DNA of 30,095 bases. It comes from a virus. Positions 14,409 to 20,887 of the stretch are shown here, piece after piece (within the stretch, counting starts at the first letter, position 1; the number at the start of each line of letters is the position of its first letter). Location: the IMG/VR virus record IMGVR_UViG_3300042914_000948, positions 1 to 30,095 of that record. One strand, 5' to 3'. The translations under genes were made by a program, and so were the position numbers. Below the pieces are notes generated by a model. That model had not been told where the DNA came from and made no database searches. It saw nothing but the letters and a program-made list of their open reading frames with translations.

Positions 14409-15212
14409 TTAGAAAAGTTGTAATTGTGATTTCGTTAATGCTAATCTTTTATCTGCATACGCACATTGTTCTTTTGATAATTCACTTCCAATGTAATTTC
14501 TTTTTTCAATAATACAAGCGTTAGCAGTTGTTCCTGTTCCCATAAAACTATCGTAAATTAAATCATTTTCTTTAGTGTAAATCAATAGTAATTTTCTAAC
14601 TAATTCAGTTGAATAAGTAGCTTTGTTCAAATCATTGCTACAATCATTATTTGAGGCTTCTATAAAGTTGTAAAAAACTTCATAAAAATCTTGTCCTTTA
14701 TTTGATGTACTTGTAATTTTCTTATTGGTAGTAAAAGTGAGATATTCAGTTTTTCTAACAAATACAAATATAAATTCACAAATGCGAGTTAGTTTATTTT
14801 TACTTGATACATTGGGTAAAGCAGTTGTTTTTTTCCAACTTATGCAATCTGCAACAGTAAATTCAGTTCGTTTTATTATTTCAGCAATTAATAACCACAT
14901 TGTTTCAGCACTTTCATTGCCATATGAAATATTATATAGGACACAACCTTCTTTTTCTAAAACAGAATCATAACCTTCAAATAATTCAATAGTCCAATCA
15001 ATATATTGAAGACTTGATTTATTATCTAAATAAGTATCATATCTTTTTTCTTGACTATAAACACGAACTCCATTTACTATTTTATTGCTCCAATATTCAA
15101 CTCTAACACCAGTATTGTAAGGAGGTGAGGTTATTACTGCATTTACTTTGCTATCTAACTTTTTCATAGTCAGTAAGCAATCTTCATTATAAATTCTATT
15201 TAATTCAATCAT
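14409..15212 (-). CDS. DNA methyltransferase (beta class, TSPPY)
   Basis: This 267-aa enzyme has the catalytic motif TSPPYN at 28-33, an SAM-binding motif I DSFMGTGTTANA at about 221-232, and GSELSKEQ after it. The order (catalytic first, SAM motif late) marks the beta class. TSPPY is commoner in N4-cytosine enzymes but also occurs in N6-adenine ones. No cognate restriction endonuclease lies nearby, so it is likely an orphan modification gene protecting phage DNA from host restriction. The coding sequence is visibly more AT-rich than TerL beside it, hinting at later acquisition. It overlaps the upstream gene by 4 nt. Confidence 0.9.
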   Translation of the reverse strand: MIELNRIYNEDCLLTMKKLDSKVNAVITSPPYNTGVRVEYWSNKIVNGVRVYSQEKRYDTYLDNKSSLQYIDWTIELFEGYDSVLEKEGCVLYNISYGNESAETMWLLIAEIIKRTEFTVADCISWKKTTALPNVSSKNKLTRICEFIFVFVRKTEYLTFTTNKKITSTSNKGQDFYEVFYNFIEASNNDCSNDLNKATYSTELVRKLLLIYTKENDLIYDSFMGTGTTANACIIEKRNYIGSELSKEQCAYADKRLALTKSQLQLF

Positions 15213-15982
15213 AACACCTCCTTTGCTTTTTGTTGCAATATGTGACTATCCATTATATCTGCATACACAAGTCGTGATAGTTCTGCTTGATAATCTTCTT
15301 TTATTCTATCTTTGGATATCTTATCCAATTTCTTGAACTTATAGTCACTCATTTGATTTGCATCAAGTGTCTTTTTATATGCCATAAATTGCCACCTTTT
15401 CCACTCGTCATCAGACCACGTGCTATCCGTGTAAGCACCCAATTCGTACAACTTGCGTAGCTTCATCGGTGCAAGCATCAACACATAGTCACGTTTGTTT
15501 TCTTTCCACAATTGGATATCATCAGTAAACATTTTGAGCCAATCAACTGGAGTGGATTCATCAATGGAAGGTGCGGGGATAGATAGCTTTTGTTTCTTTT
15601 TGTCAATAGCCAAATTCATCTTCATTTTGTATTCGCTATACTGCTTCAAAATATCAGAAAGGAAAGCAACCGACATTAGTCCAAAGCATTCAACACGTGG
15701 CCAATCCTGCCCAACTGCATTGAGTTGAAAAGCTAATGCCAGTTCACCTATTGTAACGTATCTATAATGGCCTTGAATCACTCCATAAAGAAGATTTGTT
15801 TCCTCATCTGAAGGTAAGGTCTTGATTCCGTATAGAACGATTCCATAACTCAAAGTCTGCTTAAAGATTGAGAGCGTGCAATCGCCAAGATTGATTTGTT
15901 CCTGCGCCTTAAGATATGCCTTCTCATTATGCGTCAAGCCATTGCTGTAAGCTTGTCCGTTGTATTCTACCAATTGTGTCAT
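15209..15982 (-). CDS. Conserved phage replication-cassette protein, 257 aa
   Basis: There are no catalytic motifs. The middle (about 55-115: TLPSDEETNLLYGVIQGHYRYVTIGELALAF, then FGLMSVAFLSDILKQYSEY in outline) resembles proteins that Bacteroidota phages carry near DNA replication genes. The second half is charged and helical (SDYKFKKLDKISKDRIKEDY). The neighbours are a DnaA-like DNA-binding protein and a DnaD-like tail protein, so a helper role in recruiting the host replisome is plausible but not shown. It overlaps the upstream gene by 56 nt. Confidence 0.6.
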   Translation of the reverse strand: MTQLVEYNGQAYSNGLTHNEKAYLKAQEQINLGDCTLSIFKQTLSYGIVLYGIKTLPSDEETNLLYGVIQGHYRYVTIGELALAFQLNAVGQDWPRVECFGLMSVAFLSDILKQYSEYKMKMNLAIDKKKQKLSIPAPSIDESTPVDWLKMFTDDIQLWKENKRDYVLMLAPMKLRKLYELGAYTDSTWSDDEWKRWQFMAYKKTLDANQMSDYKFKKLDKISKDRIKEDYQAELSRLVYADIMDSHILQQKAKEVL

Positions 15983-16292
15983 TGTGATTGTTTTTAGTTG
16001 TTACAAATTTAGTTAAGTCCCAAGCTGAGCGCACCGCAGCTTTCCAGTCTTTCATCTTATTCTTGCCGTACTTCCATCCAGTGTTGGTGTAGTGACTGAT
16101 AAAGACATCAGCGAAATTAAGTGCATCTTCTGAGTTGGCATTGGGCATACGTTCAAGAAAGTAGTCAGCGACTTCTTCAAGTGATGGCGCAATGAAAGAT
16201 GACCTTATCTGTTTGCTGTTGAACTGGCTCTCCAAGTTCGCTATTCTTTCTTCGAGTAATAGTACCCTTGAGCTTAAAGTATTGATGTCCAT
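15927..16292 (-). CDS. DnaD-type replication protein fragment-like, 121 aa
   Basis: The N-terminus is a short coiled coil (LSSRVLLLEERIANLESQF). It is followed by FIAPSLEEVADYF and the conserved TNTGWKYGKNKMKDWKAAVRSAW, which closely resembles the C-terminal signature of phage replication proteins (NGWkvGknkMkdWkaAvr). Such proteins load or tether replicative helicase. The full-length versions usually have a longer N-terminal winged-helix region, absent here. That part may be supplied by the DnaA-like protein encoded just upstream, whose gene overlaps this one by 116 nt. Confidence 0.7.
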   Translation of the reverse strand: MDINTLSSRVLLLEERIANLESQFNSKQIRSSFIAPSLEEVADYFLERMPNANSEDALNFADVFISHYTNTGWKYGKNKMKDWKAAVRSAWDLTKFVTTKNNHNDTIGRIQRTSLQQWLDA

Positions 16293-16725
16293 CTGTTAAT
16301 CGTTGTTTAGTTGTTTTGCAATTATAACCATTATTTTCAAATGCCAAGATAAAATCATTTACTAAGTATTTGAATTGAGGATCCGTTGTGTACAGATTGC
16401 AGCATTTTTTTACTGAGTGCAAAACCGTTGCGTGATCTATCCCAAACGAATCACCAATACATTTAAGCGTTTTATGATTTTCAGCAAAGTACGTGAATGC
16501 AATACAGATAGCACGTGCATCAACAACAGCTCTTTTACGTGTGCGACTTTTAATCTGACTCTCGTTAACGTCCATTAAATCCATACACGTTTGATAAAGT
16601 ATCTCATCAACCTTCTTCATACTTTCGATATGCTCAAGTTCCTGCGATGTCGTCACAATCAATTCACGTAGGTCAGCAAGTTGTCTTTCAATTTCAGTTA
16701 TTGCGTTTAGTATTGTTGCGTTCAT
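16177..16725 (-). CDS. DnaA domain IV-like DNA-binding protein (replication initiator candidate)
   Basis: Residues 62-121 resemble DnaA domain IV: RKRAVVDARAICIAFTYF, then KCIGDSFGIDHATVLHSVK (DHATVLHS at 97-104 corresponds to the DnaA-box recognition signature DHxTVxxA). There is no AAA+ ATPase, so this is a stand-alone DNA binder preceded by a coiled coil (about 8-45). A plausible role is origin binding and recruitment of host replication proteins, in line with the lack of a phage polymerase or helicase. Its 3' end overlaps the DnaD-like gene by 116 nt, and its start overlaps the upstream stop by 4 nt. Confidence 0.78.
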   Translation of the reverse strand: MNATILNAITEIERQLADLRELIVTTSQELEHIESMKKVDEILYQTCMDLMDVNESQIKSRTRKRAVVDARAICIAFTYFAENHKTLKCIGDSFGIDHATVLHSVKKCCNLYTTDPQFKYLVNDFILAFENNGYNCKTTKQRLTDGHQYFKLKGTITRRKNSELGEPVQQQTDKVIFHCAIT

Positions 16726-16967
16726 TTTTTACCGATTGTTATTTGTTTATTTGATTCATATGTACCTCTGTTTTCAATTGGAATAAAGCCGCTACCATTG
16801 CCATTTACAACCTTCATAAAATCTACTTCAACCTTCGCACTATTAATGATAACTTGTGCTACATCTGCTATTGTTTGAGCTTTATCCATCTCAATTTCTC
16901 CATCTTTCAAAGATTCAATCACTTCAAATAAATGATTTCTTAAATCTTCAATTTTGTTTCGTGCCAT
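16722..16967 (-). CDS. Small conserved helical phage protein, 81 aa
   Basis: The pattern KIEDLRNHLFEVIESLKDGE ... IADVAQVIINSAKVEVDFMK ... GSGFI is one I recognise from Bacteroidota phages as a conserved, uncharacterised small protein. It is likely a short helical regulator or structural partner, since it has no enzymatic residues. It overlaps both neighbours (4 nt downstream, 20 nt upstream). Confidence 0.65.
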   Translation of the reverse strand: MARNKIEDLRNHLFEVIESLKDGEIEMDKAQTIADVAQVIINSAKVEVDFMKVVNGNGSGFIPIENRGTYESNKQITIGKK

Positions 16968-17289
16968 TGTTTAATTGTTTTTTTAGTTTTTTTAGTGTTT
17001 TCATTGCATATCTTAGATCATCTGGATAATTATGAATTGTTATTCTATCTAATACTTCTCGATATGATAAACATTGTAAATTGTCAATATTAAAATTTAA
17101 TTTATTTTTATCAATAAAAACAATTTTATGTTTATTCGGAACTGGACCGTTAACTGCTTCCCATATAATAACGTGAAGTTTTTTCCATTTACCTATATCA
17201 ATTTTTTTTTCTAAATAACCATTACCATCATCTCGGACAAATCCAATGGGATGTGCATTATGTGATTTTCCTCCTTTCTTGAACGGCAT
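16948..17289 (-). CDS. HNH endonuclease (HNH_3 type)
   Basis: This 113-aa protein shows the HNH_3 pattern: KKLHVIIWEAVNGPVPNKHKIVFIDKNKLNFNIDNL in outline, with His in LHVIIWE, NGPVP, His in NKHK, the D-x-N pair, and the closing NL-x-CL. Such small HNH enzymes in phages are either selfish homing endonucleases or packaging nucleases beside the terminase. This one is about 2.5 kb from TerL, and its gene is AT-rich relative to its neighbours, so a mobile origin is more likely. No intron or split gene is evident next to it. Confidence 0.85.
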   Translation of the reverse strand: MPFKKGGKSHNAHPIGFVRDDGNGYLEKKIDIGKWKKLHVIIWEAVNGPVPNKHKIVFIDKNKLNFNIDNLQCLSYREVLDRITIHNYPDDLRYAMKTLKKLKKQLNNGTKQN

Positions 17290-17294
17290 ATCAT

Positions 17295-17432
17295 TTACTT
17301 TTCACCGAACTTTTCACCGAACTTTTGTTCACGTTCCATTTCCTTTGCCTTTTCAAAATCCGTACGATAAAGCATTCCCGTTTTGAAATACACTCGTTGC
17401 AAATATTCCACTGCCGTTTGTTTAGTTTCCAT
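17295..17432 (-). CDS. Short conserved protein, 45 aa
   Basis: The start at 17432 (METKQTAVEYLQ) is preferred over an in-frame ATG at 17501 that overlaps the HTH gene. The pattern KQTAVEYLQ ... DFEKAKEMEREQ is common in small proteins of Bacteroidota phages; function unknown. The C-terminus ends in a duplicated KFGE unit created by a 12-bp tandem repeat. Confidence 0.6.
   Translation of the reverse strand: METKQTAVEYLQRVYFKTGMLYRTDFEKAKEMEREQKFGEKFGEK
17299..17322. repeat. 12-bp tandem duplication
   Basis: TTTTCACCGAAC occurs twice in a row and keeps the reading frame of the minus-strand 45-aa gene, giving KFGEKFGE at its C-terminus. It looks like a recent slippage or duplication. Confidence 0.85.
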
Positions 17433-17434
17433 CT

Positions 17435-17662
17435 TTACAAATAGTTTACTGGTTCGTGTTCGTTTTCGTTTTCCGCAACCGCCAATGAGATCAATTCGCA
17501 TTTGTCCACGTTTATCATCTTGGATAACTTATCAATGTGGTTTATACTCATTGTGATTGGGTACGTTTCATACTTCCTGCCAGTTGGCCAAGTCACTCCC
17601 ATTGCCTTTGCAAATTCGTAGGTAGATGGGTAGTGTGTTCTAATCAGTGTTCTAAATTTCAT
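17435..17662 (-). CDS. Small HTH (Cro/CI-like) DNA-binding protein
   Basis: The 75-aa sequence has a helix-turn-helix layout: TYEFAKAMGVTWPTGRKYE (helix, turn with G22, recognition helix), then SINHIDKLSKMINVDKCELISLA, the usual third and fourth helices of Cro/CI-type domains. It has no dimerisation or cleavage domain, so it resembles Cro rather than a full prophage repressor. It could regulate the early leftward promoter at 19418-19447, where an inverted repeat overlaps the -33 element; that link is inference. Confidence 0.7.
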   Translation of the reverse strand: MKFRTLIRTHYPSTYEFAKAMGVTWPTGRKYETYPITMSINHIDKLSKMINVDKCELISLAVAENENEHEPVNYL

Positions 17663-17694
17663 AATGTTTTCTTAAGTAATTAAATAAATCTTTC

Positions 17695-17716
17695 GGGCTA
17701 TCAAAGTTGATAACCC
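17695..17716 (-). terminator. Hairpin between the SSB and HTH genes
   Basis: The sequences GGG and TATCAA pair with TTGATA and CCC across 17695-17716, with one mismatch. On the minus strand it is followed by GAAAGATTTATTT. It may act as a leaky terminator or mRNA stabiliser lowering expression of downstream genes relative to SSB. The 57-bp gap is one of the few real gaps in this operon. Confidence 0.4.
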
Positions 17717-17719
17717 CCC

Positions 17720-18178
17720 TTAAAAAGGGAGGTCATCACTGTTGTTTAATTTACCATCTTGGATAGCGTCCTTATATGGATTTTCGCCAGTGGTTAAATA
17801 GATTTCAAAGGCCTGAGCAGTTGCGCAAATCATCCCAATCTGTTGGTTGATAGGTTGACCTTCGCCTTTATGGAGATCAACTGCTGCTTTCAACGCAACC
17901 GCGCGAGCGATGTCTGCTTTATCTTCGGGAGACTTACCAAAAGACTTTCCACCACCTCCACCATTCCACGCAGGTTTCTCATCTTTCGCCCATTTGATAT
18001 TCCAATACTTTCCGTTTTGGGTGTACTCATAGTTTTTCTCATCTCCTACTTTCCAAGTGGGTACTTGAGTCTTAGCGAAGCAACCGCCTACATCGCCATT
18101 TTCCATTTCGACTTCAAATTTAAAGAGGTCATTCCAGGTGCCATTGTTTTGAATGGACTTGATTTTACTTGTTTTCAT
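17720..18178 (-). CDS. Single-stranded DNA-binding-like protein
   Basis: This 152-aa protein ends in NNSDDLPF, the acidic-hydrophobic C-terminal tip by which SSB proteins dock replication and repair partners. The N-terminal 65 residues (TWNDLFKFEVEMENGDVGGCF, then GDEKNYEYTQNGKYWNIKW in outline) look like a small OB fold. A Gly run (WNGGGGGKSFG) links it to a helical region with DIARAVALKAAVDLH and QQIGMICATAQAFEIYL. It is an atypical SSB: the OB part is shorter than usual and the helical segment is extra. The tip is strong evidence of interaction with host replisome proteins. Confidence 0.78.
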   Translation of the reverse strand: MKTSKIKSIQNNGTWNDLFKFEVEMENGDVGGCFAKTQVPTWKVGDEKNYEYTQNGKYWNIKWAKDEKPAWNGGGGGKSFGKSPEDKADIARAVALKAAVDLHKGEGQPINQQIGMICATAQAFEIYLTTGENPYKDAIQDGKLNNSDDLPF

Positions 18179-18402
18179 AAATTATTGATTATTTGATTTT
18201 CAATTTCTTTGATTAATTTGGGTGCGTAAGTTAAAAACAATTCGTACATATCCACGCCATCAACATAAACGAACTCTATTTCTAATTCGCAAGATGCAGG
18301 GCTACCGCAGCCATCAGAGTCATACATATAACCGTTATCTTGTTCGTATTGATATTCCACAACCATTTCAACGTTGCATATATCTAAGGTCATTTCACTC
18401 AT
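18175..18402 (-). CDS. Hypothetical acidic protein, 75 aa
   Basis: I do not recognise it. It is acidic and aromatic, with a short loop holding two Cys (DGCGSPASCELE), a strand-rich middle and a C-terminal helix (APKLIKEIENQIINNL). It overlaps the SSB-like gene by 4 nt and the upstream ribbon-helix-helix gene by 8 nt. Confidence 0.6.
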   Translation of the reverse strand: MSEMTLDICNVEMVVEYQYEQDNGYMYDSDGCGSPASCELEIEFVYVDGVDMYELFLTYAPKLIKEIENQIINNL

Positions 18403-18550
18403 CGTTTAAATTTTTTTCTAAAATTGTTCTGATTACTTGAGATACATTCATTCCCGACTTCTTACTTTCAGATTGTAATGTTTTAATTACTTTGTTGGAT
18501 AGTCTAACTTGAACTTTTGTAAGTGTTTCTTCTTTCTTTGGTCGTGCCAT
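18395..18550 (-). CDS. Ribbon-helix-helix DNA-binding protein, 51 aa
   Basis: This short gene encodes MARPKKEETLTKVQVRLSNK followed by VIKTLQSESKKSGMNVSQVI and RTILEKNL. That is a beta strand (KVQVRLS), helix, turn (SGMN) and helix (VSQVIRTIL), the Arc/CopG/MetJ-type fold that dimerises and binds operator DNA. The stop overlaps the next start (ATGAGTGA). In phages such proteins repress early promoters; here its target may be the promoter at the head of this operon. Confidence 0.78.
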   Translation of the reverse strand: MARPKKEETLTKVQVRLSNKVIKTLQSESKKSGMNVSQVIRTILEKNLNDE

Positions 18551-18554
18551 TGTT

Positions 18555-18728
18555 TTATCTTTTATAGGTTTTTTCTTTTAACAACGCCTCCATCCTTTCA
18601 AATGGTTTGCGAGGTGAACTGTCCGCAATGTGTTGAGCAATTGCGTTAAAATCTAACTCCTCTTTTGGTAGACTGGATGACATCACACAGATGTACTTGC
18701 GTGGGTAACTAAGATCAACATTTTTCAT
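18555..18728 (-). CDS. Hypothetical protein, 57 aa
   Basis: The start at 18728 (MKNVDLSYPRKYICVMSS) is preferred over the in-frame ATG at 18755 because it shortens the overlap with the upstream gene to 14 nt. No family is recognised. It has Ser/Pro-rich turns (SSSLPKEELDF) and a C-terminal basic helix (ERMEALLKEKTYKR). Confidence 0.5.
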   Translation of the reverse strand: MKNVDLSYPRKYICVMSSSLPKEELDFNAIAQHIADSSPRKPFERMEALLKEKTYKR

Positions 18729-18975
18729 AACTGATTTGGCTTTTAAGTTTTTCAATTAATTCTTTTCCTTCATCTAAATTGATACAGAAATCAACTTTTG
18801 ATAATTTGTAATTGTCATCTTGACGAGCGTTAATCCAATCAATTAATAATGCTTCCATTGCCATTGATTCCTTGTGACTTAGAACAAATACTGCTGAACT
18901 CAATGGATTTCTATCCGATTCGAATTGAGACAAATTAGTCGAATACAATTGGACTTTTTTATATTGTAATCTCAT
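18715..18975 (-). CDS. Hypothetical protein, 86 aa
   Basis: This is an unrecognised cytoplasmic protein with a mixed alpha/beta pattern (SSAVFVLSHKESMAMEALLI in outline, then a charged C-terminal helix ELIEKLKSQI). It is part of the closely packed early operon and starts three bases after the stop of the preceding gene. Confidence 0.58.
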   Translation of the reverse strand: MRLQYKKVQLYSTNLSQFESDRNPLSSAVFVLSHKESMAMEALLIDWINARQDDNYKLSKVDFCINLDEGKELIEKLKSQISYEKC

Positions 18976-18978
18976 AAC

Positions 18979-19179
18979 TTAGATAATTTGAAAGATGAAT
19001 GCTTCAACTCCATTTACGTGATACTTGCCTGAATAAGCGTGGCAGTAACCGTGTTCATCTTTGTGATACTTAATACCACGATTGTGAGCATAATCAATTA
19101 CGGTGGCGTTTGCCTGCTCCAATGATTCGCAGTTGATGGCTTGTTGATGAAAGCCTTTGAAAATGTGAACTTGATACAT
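18979..19179 (-). CDS. Hypothetical protein, 66 aa
   Basis: The start at the ATG 19179 (MYQVHIFKGFHQQ) is chosen; an upstream GTG at 19224 would add a low-complexity Gln/Lys/Asn stretch. It has His/Tyr-rich strands (RGIKYHKDEHGYCHAYSGKYH) and an N-terminal helix with ESLEQANATVIDYAH. No family is recognised. Confidence 0.58.
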   Translation of the reverse strand: MYQVHIFKGFHQQAINCESLEQANATVIDYAHNRGIKYHKDEHGYCHAYSGKYHVNGVEAFIFQII

Positions 19180-19236
19180 AGTGTTTTGTTTTTGTTTGTT
19201 TGTTTGTGCGTTGTGGATGCGCACCCCCCCATTTTT

Positions 19237-19389
19237 TTATATTACAGAAATTGATGTTATTTCATGCATATGCCAACCTAAGATAGTTAAATGCTTTAAA
19301 TATGAATCAACTTGAGAAGTGTCAACAATGTGGATTACAGCATCTTCTCCAGTTCCAAATTGAATTTTTGATTGTGTTTCGTTTTTCAT
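19237..19389 (-). CDS. First gene of the early operon, 50 aa
   Basis: This short frame begins about 25 bases after the predicted transcription start of the leftward promoter. It encodes MKNETQSKIQFGTGEDAVIH, then VDTSQVDSYLKHLTILGWHM and HEITSISVI. The pattern (strand, DTSQVDSYLKHL helix, strand) is that of a compact foldable protein rather than a chance ORF. No family is recognised. As the first early gene it is a good candidate for a host-takeover or regulatory protein (inference). Confidence 0.6.
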   Translation of the reverse strand: MKNETQSKIQFGTGEDAVIHIVDTSQVDSYLKHLTILGWHMHEITSISVI

Positions 19390-19417
19390 TTGTTTAATTG
19401 TTTCGTTGTTTGTTTGG

Positions 19418-19447
19418 CAAATATAGAAATAAATTTTAATATGTCAA
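19418..19447 (-). promoter_or_regulatory. Strong Bacteroidota promoter for the leftward early operon
   Basis: Read leftward there is TTG (19447-19445, within TTGACA), a 19-base spacer and TATATTTG (19425-19418), a full match to the Bacteroidota -33/-7 consensus TTG-N17-23-TAnnTTTG. Transcription should begin near 19412, about 23 bases before the first gene's ATG. It can drive all genes from 19389 down to 11498. Confidence 0.85.
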
Positions 19448-19462
19448 GAAAAAAATTAAAAT
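19433..19462. repeat. 8-bp inverted repeat over the early promoter -33 element
   Basis: ATTTTAAT (19433-19440) and ATTAAAAT (19455-19462) form an inverted repeat with a 14-base spacer centred on the -33 TTG of the leftward promoter. It is a candidate operator for the HTH or ribbon-helix-helix protein of the same operon, or simply an AT-rich coincidence. Confidence 0.4.
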
Positions 19463-19508
19463 ATTTTTAGTTTTCCAATGTTTACGGGCCTTCCGAGATG
19501 CATTTTTT

Positions 19509-19542
19509 TTTGTGGTTGGTATTAAAATTGTGTTTAATTTAG
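19509..19542 (+). promoter_or_regulatory. Candidate rightward promoter before the VRR-NUC gene
   Basis: TTTG (19509-19512), a 22-base spacer and TAATTTAG (19535-19542, one mismatch from TAnnTTTG) form a weaker Bacteroidota promoter divergent from the early one. The ATG at 19547 is only five bases past the -7 box, so the mRNA would be leaderless unless the second ATG at 19571 is used. Confidence 0.45.
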
Positions 19543-19546
19543 TCCA

Positions 19547-19942
19547 ATGAAAGGTAAAATCATACAGAGTATGAAGCCAAGAGCGAAGAAACCATTGGCT
19601 GGTGAAGCTGGAGTGCAGTTTGCGATAGTCCAATACATCAAAGTAATGTATCCAAATGCCTTGTATTGCGCATCCGCAGGGGGAATGTTCACCTCAATGA
19701 AGCAGGCTATTAAAATGAAGATGACTGGATATGTGAAAGGATTTCCTGATCTTCAAATATGCGAACCAAATGAAAAGTATCATGGCTTGTTTATTGAAGT
19801 AAAGACTGAGAAAGGCGTAGTGAGCAAAGAACAAAAGGAATGGATCAAACAGTTGAACAAACGTGGGTATTATGCTACTTATGTAAAAGGCACTGAAGAG
19901 GCCATAAAAGTAATTGATGCATATTTCAAAGGTACAATATGA
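19547..19942 (+). CDS. VRR-NUC domain nuclease
   Basis: This 131-aa protein matches the VRR-NUC family, a compact PD-(D/E)XK-type nuclease. Features are GGMFTS and KMTGYVKGFPDLQI (catalytic Asp in GFPD), then FIEVKTEKGVVSKEQKEWI (E-x-K), and a final RGYYATYVKGTEEAIKVI. Such stand-alone proteins in phages act on branched or structured DNA, for example Holliday-like intermediates. The start could be 19547 or the second ATG at 19571, given the adjacent promoter. The stop overlaps the sigma-like gene by 26 nt. Confidence 0.86.
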   Translation: MKGKIIQSMKPRAKKPLAGEAGVQFAIVQYIKVMYPNALYCASAGGMFTSMKQAIKMKMTGYVKGFPDLQICEPNEKYHGLFIEVKTEKGVVSKEQKEWIKQLNKRGYYATYVKGTEEAIKVIDAYFKGTI

Positions 19943-20399
19943 CCAACATAGGCGCTTAGCCATCAATCTTTGTAGCGGCAACGTGTACGAAGCTGATGAC
20001 CTGCTGCACGATACGTTATTGTGTATTTTTGAAAATGGCAATGAGATACGCAACAGCGAACACTATATAAACCACGCATTAAAGATAGCGCACTGGTCTA
20101 ATCGTTCCCATTATCACAACACAATCAGAAAGTTCAACCAGATGAGTGATGAGCCTACTGAGTCACAATTGCGTGACTATGAGAGTGTGACCGTGTGGTT
20201 AGGGGATAGGATAACCAATGAGCAACTTGATATCTTGATTTCCCGCCTACCATTTTTTGAAAGGGAGGTATTCTATTTGTACGCATTAAATGACTTCAGT
20301 TACAATGACCTATCCATTGATACTGGCATACCCAAGAAAGTGCTTTATAACGCAGTTAAATACGCAAAAAACGAAATAAAAAAAGCAATAGTGATATGA
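19917..20399 (+). CDS. Sigma-factor-like protein (sigma-70 family, ECF-like)
   Basis: This 160-aa protein resembles a small sigma factor. The N-terminal part has YEADDLLHDTLLCIFENG, like the region 2 helix of ECF sigmas. The C-terminal part has SRLPFFEREVFYLYALNDFS, YNDLSIDTGIPKKVLYN and VKYAKNEIKKAI, like the region 4 helix-turn-helix that contacts the -35/-33 element. Region 2.4 is weakly conserved. In context it heads the rightward transcript and could redirect host RNA polymerase to phage promoters such as the TATATTTGTAG elements at 6295 and 21110 (inference). An in-frame TTG at 19914 precedes the ATG. Confidence 0.72.
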   Translation: MHISKVQYDQHRRLAINLCSGNVYEADDLLHDTLLCIFENGNEIRNSEHYINHALKIAHWSNRSHYHNTIRKFNQMSDEPTESQLRDYESVTVWLGDRITNEQLDILISRLPFFEREVFYLYALNDFSYNDLSIDTGIPKKVLYNAVKYAKNEIKKAIVI

Positions 20400-20887
20400 A
20401 TAAGATAATTGAGATGGCCAATATGCGGATGGCTATTTGTCGTGAGTGTCCCGTCTACAATTCAACTACCCGAACTTGTGGCACACCACTCAATAAATTA
20501 AATCCATTTGCACAACCTGTCACATTGGATGGGGTGACCTTTAAACCGTGTGGGTGTTTCTTAGATCTCAAAACTAAAATGACCTTTCAGGATTGTCCAG
20601 GTGGACGTTGGCCCATTGTGGTGGATTCTGAAAAGAAGAAACAAGCAAAAGAGTTGGTGCAATCTGTTAAGGCAACCAATATGCTAACCGATCCGCAGCG
20701 CAGGTTGTTAGCCGAATTCGATGAGCTAATGAAAGGTAGTAAAGGCAAAGTGAGCAGTTGCGTTCCTTGCGTGAATAAGATGATTGACGACCTTCACAAC
20801 CAACTAAAAACTGAGGAGGTGCTACTTACAACAGAAGAAACCCCACAACCAAAAAAACGTGGAAGAAAATCAAAATCAAAGTTATGA
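20396..20887 (+). CDS. Cys-rich zinc-binding-like phage protein
   Basis: This 163-aa protein begins RMAICRECPVYNSTTRTCG and continues with KPCGCFLDLKTKMTFQDCPG, eight Cys in two clusters that suggest two zinc sites. A helical middle carries SCVPCVNKM. The end is a basic tail (PKKRGRKSKSKL) with an RGR core like an AT-hook, suggesting DNA binding. This arrangement is common in Bacteroidota phages, where the role is unknown. The start overlaps the sigma-like gene by 4 nt (ATGA), so the two are probably translated together. Confidence 0.7.
   Translation: MNKIIEMANMRMAICRECPVYNSTTRTCGTPLNKLNPFAQPVTLDGVTFKPCGCFLDLKTKMTFQDCPGGRWPIVVDSEKKKQAKELVQSVKATNMLTDPQRRLLAEFDELMKGSKGKVSSCVPCVNKMIDDLHNQLKTEEVLLTTEETPQPKKRGRKSKSKL

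Noticed and set aside
17299-17322. The 12-bp tandem repeat as an iteron-type origin
   Set aside because: Only two units exist, they lie in a coding C-terminus and keep frame; origins usually have more units in non-coding DNA.
19180-19224. GTG start at 19224 for the gene ending at 18979
   Set aside because: The added residues are a low-complexity Gln/Lys/Asn stretch from (GTTT)n-like sequence; the ATG at 19179 gives a normal small protein.
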